DNA of 64,000 nt. Source: Desulfoarculaceae bacterium. GTDB lineage: Bacteria; Desulfobacterota; Desulfobulbia; Desulfobulbales; Desulfocapsaceae. Location of the stretch: assembly GCA_019429465.1 (NCBI GenBank), contig JAHYIV010000003.1, forward strand, positions 62,001 to 126,000. Direction: 5' to 3'. This document shows positions 1-8,500 of the stretch, in pieces. The position numbers were made by a program, and so were the translations under genes. The notes beneath the pieces are model-generated. The model searched no databases. It saw only the letters and a list, made by a program, of their open reading frames with translations, and had not been told where the DNA came from. Within the stretch, counting starts at the first letter, position 1. Each line of letters starts with the position of its first letter.

Positions 1-64
1 ATGGAACTCTACACCAAATTGGGGGTCAAACCTCCCGCCTCGTTACAATAACACGGGAATTTAG

Positions 65-227
65 GTTGCAAGTCCCCTTTTTCACCATCCGTACTGGCTC
101 TTGTTCACCGCCTTTGTCGGAGCCAATCTCTTCCAGTTCGGTTTTTTTCAGCAAATTCTGTCCGCTGGCCATGATCCTGAAGGCGTTGGGGGTGGCGGAG
201 ACACGAGGCTGGTTTTCGTTGAAATAG
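65..227 (+). pseudogene. Decayed DUF2892-type small membrane protein fragment
   Basis: One frame reads HHPYWLLFTAFVGANLFQFGF-like sequence up to a run of seven T at 142-148. The neighbouring frame continues with FCPLAMILKALGV and stops at 225-227. Joined, these match the second membrane segment and the FCP/ILKxLGV tail typical of DUF2892 (YgaP-like) inner-membrane proteins. One T fewer would restore a single frame. No start codon is in place, because the upstream frame hits TAG at 62-64, so the 5' half is missing too. It is probably a remnant. A homopolymer sequencing error could explain the frameshift but not the missing N-terminus. Confidence 0.5.
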
Positions 228-234
228 TCCCTTC

Positions 235-300
235 AAGAGTTTCAGCCTGACGACAGGGGGGCATTGCCAGACCTTCGTCGGGTTAAAACCCGATCTACTG
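235..300. repeat. Repeat family G copy 1 (CGTCGGGTTAAAACCCGA hairpin)
   Basis: This short intergenic hairpin module contains TTTCAGCCTGACGAC and CGTCGGGTTAAAACCCGAT. The same blocks occur at about 4230-4290 (between hydB and hydG) and about 56217-56288 (upstream of the AAA gene). It lies just after the hydA stop, so it may act as a 3' hairpin, but no T-run follows. Confidence 0.6.
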
Positions 301-316
301 AAAGAGCCCAATATCT

Positions 317-1597
317 TTAATGCACCGAGCAGGAGATGCAGGGGTCATAGGCCCGTACCAGCATCTCGGCCAGCAGCTCGATCTCTTTATCCGTCTTGCC
401 CTGATCGACACAGAACAGGGCCAGCGCCTCGATATCATGAAGGATATTGGCGTGATTCTGGCTGGTGGGGATGACGCAATCGGCCTTGACGATCCGGCCG
501 GCACCGTCCAGATGCAGGCAATGATAGAGAATGCCCCTGGGCACCTCCACGGCCGCCACGCCGATGCCTTTCCGGGGTTCAACCGTCTGTCGCACCTCCT
601 GCCAGGGCTCGGCCAGCAGCTCATCGATCAACTGCATTGATTCCAGCACCACCTGCACACACTCCACCAGCTGGGCCACCACATTCATGAAGGGATTATG
701 GACCACCACCGGCCCGAGGCCAAAGCCCTCGGCAATAGCCTTGGCCTGAGGCAGCAGTCCGGCGAAGTTGTTATTGATCCGGGCCAGGGCGCCGACGGCC
801 ATGGATTTGCGCGACAGGCGGCTCAGCTTGGAGGTGGAGAAGTCCGCCATATACTCATTGGTCATGGCCGCGTATTCCCGCTCCTCTTTCACCACCCCGT
901 CGCTTGATATAAGATTGCCGCCGATAAAGGGATAGTCGCCCTCACCCTTCAGGGAAACGAACTCGGTCTGCCGCTGAAAATCAGGGATGGTAAAAGTGGC
1001 AAACAGCTCGACACTGGCGTCCAGATCGGCAAGGGATGCCTGCAGTCGCTGCCGGAACTGGCCCAGACGGTAGCGGTCCGGCAGCATGGTGAAGCCGCCG
1101 ACCACGGTGCGGGTGGGGTGCAGCCTGCGGCCGCCCACCTCGTCACAGATATCGTTGGCCAGGAGTTTGAGGCGGAGGGCCTGCTGCACCACCGCCGGAT
1201 GGCTCTGGGTCAGCGGCAGGACGCTGCCGACCCCCAGATAATCAGGGGCCGCCAGAAAATAGATATGGAGAATATGGCTCTGCAGGGTCTCCATGTGTTT
1301 GAGCAGGAGGCGCAAGCGCCTGGTCTGCTCCGTGGGGATGATCCCGAAGGTGTTTTCCACGGCCCGGATCGAGGCCAGGGTATGGCCGATGGAGCAGATG
1401 CCGCAGATCCGGCCGCAGATGTAGGGGGCGTTCTCAAAATGCTTCCCCACCAGGATGGCCTCGAAAAATCTCGGAGTCTCCACCACCTCCCAGCGGGCCT
1501 CCCGCACCCTGCCGTCTGCAATGACAATGCGGATGTTGCCGTGCCCTTCGACCCTGGTCAGATGCTTGATATCGATATCACAGGAGATCTTCATCAT
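317..1597 (-). CDS. hydA: Group 3-type NiFe (sulf)hydrogenase large (alpha) subunit
   Basis: Large subunit carrying the NiFe active site of a cytoplasmic bidirectional or sulfhydrogenase that couples H2 to NAD(P)H or polysulfide. The N-terminal nickel motif RICGICSIGH and the C-terminal motif DPCISCSVH are both present, giving four cysteine ligands. The protein ends exactly at that histidine, so there is no C-terminal extension for a HycI/HoxW-type maturation protease to remove. The ATG at 1597 overlaps the hydD stop (ATGA) behind an AAGGAGG ribosome site; ATG at 1594 is equally possible. About 426 residues. It is the last gene of hydB-hydG-hydD-hydA. The group 3b assignment rests on the beta/gamma/delta/alpha gene set, not on a tree. 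Confidence 0.9.
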   Translation of the reverse strand: MMKISCDIDIKHLTRVEGHGNIRIVIADGRVREARWEVVETPRFFEAILVGKHFENAPYICGRICGICSIGHTLASIRAVENTFGIIPTEQTRRLRLLLKHMETLQSHILHIYFLAAPDYLGVGSVLPLTQSHPAVVQQALRLKLLANDICDEVGGRRLHPTRTVVGGFTMLPDRYRLGQFRQRLQASLADLDASVELFATFTIPDFQRQTEFVSLKGEGDYPFIGGNLISSDGVVKEEREYAAMTNEYMADFSTSKLSRLSRKSMAVGALARINNNFAGLLPQAKAIAEGFGLGPVVVHNPFMNVVAQLVECVQVVLESMQLIDELLAEPWQEVRQTVEPRKGIGVAAVEVPRGILYHCLHLDGAGRIVKADCVIPTSQNHANILHDIEALALFCVDQGKTDKEIELLAEMLVRAYDPCISCSVH

Positions 1598-2391
1598 CGT
1601 TCCTCCTTTTTCCCTTTGACCTCGGCGACAAAGCCGGCAAAGCCGCCAAAACATTCCAGCCGGTCGATCATCCGCTGCCGGGAGATACCCCGTTCGGCCA
1701 TGATGATCTCCAAGCGGGCAAGATTGGCCTCCGGCGCCGGCCCCCGGCAGCCCCAGCAGCCCATGCGGTTGGCAGGACACCAGGCATCGCAGCCGGCCCG
1801 GGTCACCGGCCCCAGACAGGGCTCACCCAGCTCAAAGAGGCAGATATTCTCGCGGGCCTTGCACTCCATGCACACCGGATATTGCGGATGACGGACCTCC
1901 TGGCCGAGCACCAGGGCGGTGACAATACGCTCCACCTCCTCCTTCTTGATCGGACAGCCGAAGATCTCCAGATCCACCTCAATGACCGCGGAGAGGGGTT
2001 TGGCCTCCTGGCTGTCGATGGGATGGGAGCCATAGACCTCTCTTTTCACCCACTCCAGATCATTGAAGCGATTCTTCAACTGGTTGACCCCGCCAAAACA
2101 GGCGCAGCTGCCGAGTGCCACCACCACCCTGGCCTGCCGGCGGATGCGCTTGAGCCGCTCTTCCTCATCAGCCCGGGTAATAGAGCCTTCGACAAAAGCG
2201 ATCTCATACTCATCACCCGCCTCCTTCATCCCCTCCCGGAAACGGACGATCTCGACCAGCGAGAGAAAGTCAAGCAGGGTCGCCTCATTATTGAGCAGCT
2301 GCAGCTGGCAGCCCTCACAGGAGCTCAGCTCCAAAAAGGCCACCTTGGGCCTGGCCACCGGGACTCCCAGGAATGTCTTTGTCATCGTCAT
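1594..2391 (-). CDS. hydD: NiFe (sulf)hydrogenase small (delta) subunit
   Basis: Electron-transfer small subunit that pairs with HydA and carries Fe-S clusters from the NiFe site to the diaphorase half. The N-terminal ELSSCEGCQ motif gives the proximal-cluster cysteines. Later cysteine groups (ALGSCACFGG, MECKARENICLFELGEPCLGPV split over about 30 residues, CDAWCPANRMGCWGCRGP) supply the rest. At 265 residues with no Tat signal it is cytoplasmic, as expected for group 3. The gene starts about 0.9 kb downstream of hydG, with the gap filled by repeats, so the operon is physically split. Its stop overlaps the hydA start. Confidence 0.9.
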   Translation of the reverse strand: MTMTKTFLGVPVARPKVAFLELSSCEGCQLQLLNNEATLLDFLSLVEIVRFREGMKEAGDEYEIAFVEGSITRADEEERLKRIRRQARVVVALGSCACFGGVNQLKNRFNDLEWVKREVYGSHPIDSQEAKPLSAVIEVDLEIFGCPIKKEEVERIVTALVLGQEVRHPQYPVCMECKARENICLFELGEPCLGPVTRAGCDAWCPANRMGCWGCRGPAPEANLARLEIIMAERGISRQRMIDRLECFGGFAGFVAEVKGKKEER

Positions 2392-2424
2392 CTCAGGACC
2401 TGTTCATGAATAAGTTGGATGGGT

Positions 2425-2660
2425 TAATATGCATAAGAGGCCTCGGCAATAATACATTGTTCTGTACGCAGGATTTAGTGCCTTACAGGTTGTTTTCTTG
2501 TTTTTTTTTTGCAAGAAAATAACCTGCGAAAGGCACTTATCCCGTTCATCGGGGTTAAGGTAACAAAAGTAGGCTGGATGGAGCGGCAGCGGAATCCGGG
2601 GCCGGTGGGTGTCTCTACCACGCCCTGCCCCGGATTCCATTGCATTTCATTCAGGCTACA
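2425..2660. repeat. Dispersed block family I, interrupted by element A1
   Basis: Two blocks, about 2430-2476 (GCCTCGGCAATAATACATTG..) and about 2565-2600 (GGCTGGATGGAGCGGCAGC..), recur in inverted form at about 53165-53206 and 52995-53036. Here they are separated by the A1 hairpin element, there by other DNA. The function is unknown. It looks like an older dispersed repeat invaded by A1. Confidence 0.5.
2477..2557. repeat. Hairpin element family A copy 1
   Basis: About 80 bp: AGTGCCTTACAGGTTGTTTT, a T-rich loop, the inverted copy of that stem, then a small terminal hairpin with the tail CCCGTTCATCGGGGTTA. Similar copies lie at 23262-23340, 23643-23719 (inverted), 35821-35898 (inverted) and 36846-36920. 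The long stem plus short asymmetric end hairpin resembles REP or IS200/IS605-derived elements moved by a Y1 transposase elsewhere; that origin is inferred. Confidence 0.75.
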
Positions 2661-2683
2661 ACTACGCCCTCCGGCGTTAATTC

Positions 2684-3047
2684 ACCCGTCACTGCGAGGC
2701 GCGAAGCAGCGTGGCAGTCCGGAGAGGCGGGGGACCACGGTACCAAGACCTCCGGCGTTACTTCACCCGTTCGTACAAACGGGCAGGGTACTCTGGATTG
2801 CTTCGCTGCCGCCGCAAAGACAGGCAGGCCACGGTCACTAAGACCTCCGGCCTTACTTCACCCGTCACTGCGAGGCGCGAAGCAGCGTGGCAGTCCAGAG
2901 AGGTGTGGGACCACGGTACCAAGACCTCCGGCGTTAATTCACCCGTTCATACAAACGGGCAGGGTGCTCTGGATTGCTTCGCTGCCGCTCGCAAAGACGA
3001 TGTCTTTTGCACCTGACCACTTCTCCAGAAGATTACCTGGCTATGCT
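2684..3047. repeat. Repeat family F, two tandem copies
   Basis: Two copies about 176 bp apart begin ACCCGTCACTGCGAGGCGCG (2684 and 2860). Each ends near GGATTGCTTCGCTGCC..GCAAAGAC, so the unit has complementary ends. Related copies lie at about 5395-5490 (partial) and 9936-10545 (three copies). The same type of palindromic sequence is widespread in environmental bacterial genomes. The copies sit inside the hydrogenase operon, between hydG and hydD. Confidence 0.75.
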
Positions 3048-3062
3048 GCCAACCTCCCTTGC

Positions 3063-3305
3063 TATCCGGCATCAGCCGCTATCAAGTACAGCCCGAACTG
3101 ATTGGCTGTTCCCGAGGGGCGGCATAAGAGGCCGTAAATGACACAAGCAAGAAAGGGACCTTGCTTTCTGCCGACATTGTTGCTTTCCGGCATCGGCCGC
3201 TCTCGGGAACAGCCCGAACAGATTGGCTGTTCCCGAGGGGCGGCATAAGAGGCCGTAAATGACACAAGCAAGAAAGGGACCTTGCTTGTGTCATAACGGT
3301 CTCTA
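3063..3305. repeat. Hairpin array family E copy 1 at the hydG 3' end
   Basis: Two units with a 121-bp period (GATTGGCTGTTCCCGAGG at 3100 and 3221). Each unit has a GGGAACAGCC..GGCTGTTCCC hairpin followed by GGCATAAGAGGCCGT. The last unit closes an inner stem (ATGACACAAGCAAG/CTTGCTTGTGTCAT) and an outer stem (AGAGGCCGT/ACGGTCTCT). On the minus strand the terminal TTTAG gives the TAG stop of hydG. Confidence 0.75.
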
Positions 3306-4181
3306 AATAGCCTCCTTCAAATTCAGTACCGACCAATAATCGAAGACCGGGCCGTCAAGGCAGGTATAGGTGGAGCCGATATTACACCGGCAACACTTGC
3401 CCCGGCCACAGTGCATGCGCCGCTCAAGCGAGACAAAGATCTTTTCCACCGGCACCCCGGCGGCGATCAGCAGATCACAGACAAAACGGAACATGACGGG
3501 CGGGCCGCAGACAATGGCGCTGGTCCGCTCCCGGAAGCGATCCGCGTGCCCCTTGGCAATCCGCTCTTTCAGAAGCTCGGTGATCAGCCCCACTGGCCCC
3601 TGCCAGCCCGGTTCCGCCCTATCGACGATGATATCAAGCCCCACATCAAACTGCCGCCACATGGCGTATTCATAGTCAAAAAGCAATTCAGAAGGACTGC
3701 GCGCCCCATAGATGATATCCACCTGACCATAACGGCTGCGATTTTCCAGCACCGTCAGAATGGGAGAACGCAGCGGCGCAATCCCAAGACCGCCTCCAAT
3801 AAGCAGGATATCCTCTCCTTCCATCTTCTCCACCGGGAAATGGGTGCCGAAAGGGCCGCTGATCCCGACCATGGTTCCCCGTTCCACCCGATCGAGAAAC
3901 CGGGTCATATTGCCGACCGCCCTGATGCACAGCTCGATATCGCCGTGACGCACCGGGGATGAAGTAATGGAGAACGGGGCCTCGCCGATACCCGGCAGCT
4001 CCAGCATGACAAACTGACCCGGTCTGAAGGTGAAGCGCTCACGTTCCAGCGGGTCAACAAGCTGGATCTGATAGAGTTTTTCCATCCCGGTCAGAGGATA
4101 GACATTGGTGATCTCAGCCTTATAGGAATACTCAAACTGCTCGCCGGCACCAGGCTGGACAAATTCACGTTCAGTTTTCAT
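3303..4181 (-). CDS. hydG: Sulfhydrogenase gamma subunit, FAD/NAD(P)-binding reductase
   Basis: A 292-residue diaphorase subunit of the ferredoxin-NADP reductase/dihydroorotate dehydrogenase electron-transfer type. RPGQFVMLELPG marks the FAD-binding barrel, IGGGLGIAPLR the NAD(P)-binding start, and the C-terminal CGRGKCCRCN cluster with a later Cys a [2Fe-2S] site. It would exchange electrons between NAD(P)H and the Fe-S clusters of HydB and HydD. ATG at 4181 follows AAGAGGT. The gene follows hydB by about 110 bp holding repeat G2. Its TAG stop coincides with the end of the E1 hairpin array. Confidence 0.9.
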   Translation of the reverse strand: MKTEREFVQPGAGEQFEYSYKAEITNVYPLTGMEKLYQIQLVDPLERERFTFRPGQFVMLELPGIGEAPFSITSSPVRHGDIELCIRAVGNMTRFLDRVERGTMVGISGPFGTHFPVEKMEGEDILLIGGGLGIAPLRSPILTVLENRSRYGQVDIIYGARSPSELLFDYEYAMWRQFDVGLDIIVDRAEPGWQGPVGLITELLKERIAKGHADRFRERTSAIVCGPPVMFRFVCDLLIAAGVPVEKIFVSLERRMHCGRGKCCRCNIGSTYTCLDGPVFDYWSVLNLKEAI

Positions 4182-4229
4182 TATCTACCTCTTGGGCCTG
4201 TAAAAAATGGGCTGGGATAAGCCATCGTC

Positions 4230-4290
4230 GGGTTAAAACCCGACCTACTTTTTACCATTGAATGGCAGGTCGGGCTTCAGCCTGACGAAT
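4230..4290. repeat. Repeat family G copy 2
   Basis: CGTCGGGTTAAAACCCGACC followed by GGTCGGGCTTCAGCCTGACG, two self-complementary hairpins filling the short gap between hydB and hydG. The last base touches the hydB TAA stop codon. Same family as 235-300 and 56217-56288. Confidence 0.65.
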
Positions 4291-5330
4291 TATTCCTTGC
4301 CGGCCCGGACACTGGCTATCACCTCCGGCACCGTGATCCGCGCCAGGCAGGCCTGGCCGCAGCGGCCGCAGCCTACGCACAGCGACTCTTCAAAGGCCTC
4401 CACAAAACCCCGGTGTTTATGGTAGTAGCGATATTTTATCCGGGTATGGCTCTCGGGCCGGAAGTTATGGCTGCCGGCCACCGAGGCAAAATCGAGGAGG
4501 TTGCAGGAGTAGAGCTGTTTCTCCTTCCAGGCACGGCTGAAATCCATATCCACCTGCTCGGTAACCCCGTAGCAGTAGCAGGTAGGACAGACCTGGGCGC
4601 AGGTACCGCAGGAGAGACATTTCTGCCCCCACTCCTGCCAGACCGGGGACTGAAACTCGAGATCCAGAATCTTGGTCAGGTCCGAGGTATCGACGTGGGC
4701 GACAAAGAGCGATTCCCGTTCCTCCATCAGGTCCAGGTATCGGCGATGCTCGCTGCTGTCGGGATCGCAACAGTCAATCTGCTCCAGCAGGTGCAAGGCG
4801 CGGGGTGAGAGGATCTCGGCAAAATAGAGATCTCCCATGCGGGTGAGAAAGAGATCAAAACCACGTATGGCCGAATCCGTGCCCATCGACTGGCAGAAGC
4901 AGAAAGGCTGCGGAGTGCAGGAATGGCCGACGATGAACATGTTTCCCCTCTTCTCCCCGTAAAAGGGGTTGGGATAACGGCCTCCGAGCAGAACCTTGTC
5001 CAGTTTATTCAGGGCATTGATATCACAGGGATGCAGACCGAGGAGCACCAGCGGCGCATAGACCCCGTAATCCACCTCCTTCTGCCAGTCGTCATTCTGA
5101 AAGGTAAAGGTGCAGAGGTCCTCGCGGTAGGGCAGAAAATAATTCTTGGCCGAATGGATGGTCTGGGTGTAGTCAAGGTGCAGATCCGCCAGATCATGGA
5201 CCACATCAAAGTCATAGAGGGGACGGCCTTGCTGATCTTCCCCCTTTTTCACCGGCCCGACAATCCTGTCTTTGGCCAGCAGCTCAAAGAGGCGAGTCAG
5301 TTCCGCCTCCGGAAAAACCTTGAACAGCAT
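4290..5330 (-). CDS. hydB: Sulfhydrogenase beta subunit, 4Fe-4S dicluster protein
   Basis: Iron-sulfur subunit of the HydBGDA complex, homologous to anaerobic sulfite reductase subunit A and the P. furiosus sulfhydrogenase beta chain. Two ferredoxin-type motifs are visible: CLSCGTCAQVCPTCYC at about residue 240 and CVGCGRCGQACLARI near the C-terminus. The family links the flavin of HydG to the hydrogenase dimer. I chose ATG 5330 (MLFKVFPEAEL) because GAGGAGGT lies five bases upstream; the open frame extends to 5399 without a comparable site. It is the first gene of the operon. A partial F repeat lies upstream. Confidence 0.88.
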   Translation of the reverse strand: MLFKVFPEAELTRLFELLAKDRIVGPVKKGEDQQGRPLYDFDVVHDLADLHLDYTQTIHSAKNYFLPYREDLCTFTFQNDDWQKEVDYGVYAPLVLLGLHPCDINALNKLDKVLLGGRYPNPFYGEKRGNMFIVGHSCTPQPFCFCQSMGTDSAIRGFDLFLTRMGDLYFAEILSPRALHLLEQIDCCDPDSSEHRRYLDLMEERESLFVAHVDTSDLTKILDLEFQSPVWQEWGQKCLSCGTCAQVCPTCYCYGVTEQVDMDFSRAWKEKQLYSCNLLDFASVAGSHNFRPESHTRIKYRYYHKHRGFVEAFEESLCVGCGRCGQACLARITVPEVIASVRAGKE

Positions 5331-5394
5331 ACGTGACCTCCTCAAGATAAATTGGCAAATGCCTCTTTTTAATATCAAGGGTTTCAGGCTCGAC

Positions 5395-5490
5395 TTCATT
5401 CCGGGCCGGGTTCACTGGATTGCTTCGCTGCCGCTCGCAAAGACGATGTCCCTTGCCCCTGACCACTTTCCCGGAGGATTGACCGGGCTC
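5395..5490. repeat. Repeat family F, partial right-end copy
   Basis: GGATTGCTTCGCTGCCGCTC..AAGACGATGTCCC and the following CCCCTGACCACTTTCCCGGAGG match the right part of the F units at 2960-3047 and 10440-10545. No left end is present. It lies between the dikinase-like gene and hydB. Confidence 0.6.
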
Positions 5491-5517
5491 TTCTCCTTGG
5501 TAACCTTAAAACCATCC

Positions 5518-8500
5518 CTACAGCGGCAGGATATGCATCTCTTCCCGAATGGGATGCATCCCCACGAGCAGCAGCCCTTTCCTGCCGTCGATGGAGACGG
5601 GATCACCAAAGCGGATCACCTGGCTGCCGATCTCGCAATACTCGCCGGCCTCGTAGACCTTCAGATGCTTGCAGCCGACGACACAGGTCTTCTCCAGGCG
5701 GACGGCCACCACTGAGGCGTGCGAGGTCTGACCGCCCCTGGCGGTCAGCAGCCCTTCCGCCATATCAATAACCTTGATATCCTCGGGCACCGTATCCTGA
5801 CGGATCAGGATCAGGGGCGTCTTTGGATCAGTGGCCCGCAGCTCCAGGATATTCTCCTCGGAAAAGACCGCGCGCCCGGACAGGGCGGATCCCGAGACCC
5901 CGATCCCCTTCCCCAGAAAAGCGTTCTCAAGCTCCGCTGTCTCGACAAAGACGTTGAAATGTTCCTTCTTCTTGATGGTGATCATATCGCGGGTCTGCAG
6001 GAGATAGAGATGTTCGGGCTCCGGTCCCTCAAAGGTAAACTCAATCTCCTGCGGATCCCAGCGTTTCTCATAGACCAGATCCCGGGAGATGGCGAGCAGA
6101 CGGTCATAGATCAGGGGGAAACGGAGCTCCAGACTCTCAGCCACAGAGCGGCCATCAAGCTCGGCCTGCTCCACCGAGATCGGCAGGCTGGTGACCAGAC
6201 CCGAAACGATATCCTCGCCCTGATCGCCATGGGCATAATCGCCCCACAGGGCCACCCGCTGCACCTTGCGATAGGGGTGCGAGGTGAACAGCACCCCTGA
6301 CCCGGCGCTGTCACTGCGATTGCCGAAGACCATGGCCTGGACGATCACCGCCGTTCCCCAGGCATCAGAGACATCCATAATCCTCCGGTAATCAGTGGCC
6401 TTGACCGTCTGCCAGGAATCAAGAACCATGGCCACCGCATTCACCAGCTGCAGCCAGGGATCTTCGGGTATCCCCAGACCTTTTCTGCGCACCAGCTGTT
6501 GATACTCAAGGGCCAGCTGCCGCATCTGTTCGGGCGTAAACTCCCGCTTCAGGTTCACCCCATGCCTGGCCTTGGCCCGGTTCATCAGATCCTGAAAATC
6601 CTCGCGCTGCATCCCGGAGGTCATGGCCCAGGACTGGAGAAAACGCCGGTAGTTGTCCCAGGACAGATACTCCTCACCATGGGCACGCACATACTCCTCG
6701 ATGATCTCCTCATTGAGCCCCACATTATGGATCGTGGCCATCATCCCCGGCATGGAGACCGCGGCCCCGCTGCGAATGGAGAGGAGCAGCGGGTGCTCGG
6801 AGGAGCCAAAGACCTTGCCGGTTTCCTGCTCAATCTCATCGAGGGCCGTGCGGATGCGCTGCATGAACTCGTCGCGGGCCTTGGCAAAACCATAGATCAC
6901 CTCGCGGCAGCGAAAGACCTCGGTGGTGATGATAAAGGCGGGCGGTACCGGCTTGTTATCTTCATGAAGGGTCACCAGATTAAAGCCCTTGTTGCCCAGA
7001 TGGATCAGGTCATGGGTATAGGGGGTCACCCGATGGAGCAGGGAGATGGACTTTTCCGGATTATAGGTCATGAGCAGATCAAGCATCCGCTGATCAAACA
7101 TGTTTTTCTGGATCTCCAGGGTGCCGATAATCCTGGAGATAAAATTATCGAGATGCTGCAGGCCGAAGGTGGACGAGATCAGATCCCGGAGAAAGGACTC
7201 CGACAGACGATGAACCGTATTCACCATATCCTGCTCATCCCACTGGGAACGATATTTAGTGAGCAGGTTCTTCTCACCGATCTGGGGGATGATGATGGAA
7301 AGGTTGTTCTGATGGATGTTGGTATAAAAAGAGTAGATAACATCCTTGACCCCTTCGGAAAGGCCCCGGAAGATATCAAGGTACTGGGTATAGGAAAAAC
7401 GCTTGATCCTGAGCGAACTGCGCAGCAGCAGCAGATAGGTATCAAGGCGCCGGGAGGAGATGCCGTCAACCCGCAGGGCCTGCATATAGAGCTTGAGACA
7501 CTTGGCAATGCGGTAAAAAGTAATCTCGGTGATAAAGGAGAGATTGACGGTCTCCGGCAATTTTTCCAGATAGATTGTGGCCAGATTCTCCAGACGGAAG
7601 GTCAGCCCCAGGCTGTCAAACTTCCGTTCCGCGTAGCGGCCATAAACCGAAGGAATATCAATGGCGATATGACGTTTGTAATAGATATCCTCCCGGGCCG
7701 CAAAATGTTCCCCGGAAAGAATGGTTTTCTTCAACCCCTCAAGGGTATTCAAAAGAGCGACCAGACACCCTTCCGTATCACAGGATTCCAGGTCGGCCAG
7801 CAGTTTCTCCATCTGGGGAAATCCTTCCTGGGCCGCCTGCTGCAACTCGGAACGAAGCTCCTGAAAACCAAGGTTATATTTCTGATGCAGCAGTTGATAC
7901 ATCTGCACCAGCAGATCAAAGCGCCGCCTTTCCGCCACCGGCAGATCGGTCTGCGCCTCCAGATACTGCTGTCTCTCCTCCCGCTTCCAGGAGAGAAGCT
8001 CTTTCATCGACTGGAAGTGAAGCTGCTCACCAATCCGCCGGGATAGAATATGCTGATCATCAATGAAGGGGCCGGCGCTTTCGACCTCCGCATAGACCTC
8101 TTCGGGCAGAAAGGGGAGCAGCACCTCTTTATCCCTGGTCTTCCAGAAGCGAAAGATGGCCTTGAGAAAGCCGACGATCAGGTTGGAGCTCTCGACATGA
8201 CTCTGCTTGCGCAGAAAATGAATCAGCACATCATGCCGTTTATGGATCTCGTCAAGCTCGGTGGAGACATCACGCAGCTGGCCTTCCGCCCCGATCTCAT
8301 TGAAAAAAACCGGCATCAGTTTGGTAAACTGTTTGGCCAGATTATAGACGGGTTCGATGGGATGATTGAGCAGCTTGGTGATATCCCGCTGAAAAAGGTC
8401 GGTGTCCTTGACACAGGTGCCGGTCAGTTTCAGATTGATGATCAGCGCCGAGAACAGGGTGGAGCACCATTTCGGCTCCTGCATGATCAGGTTGAGCCAG

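Noticed and set aside
1-51. 16-codon frame MELYTKLGV.. at the window start
   Set aside because: Too short and cut by the window edge; nothing supports it.
105-311. 68-codon minus frame after hydA
   Set aside because: It is antisense to the DUF2892 remnant and runs into repeat G.
2509-3016. Small open frames of about 100 codons in the hydG-hydD gap
   Set aside because: They are translations of family F and I repeats (CACTGCGAGGCGCG etc.), also present at 9936-10545 in the same form.
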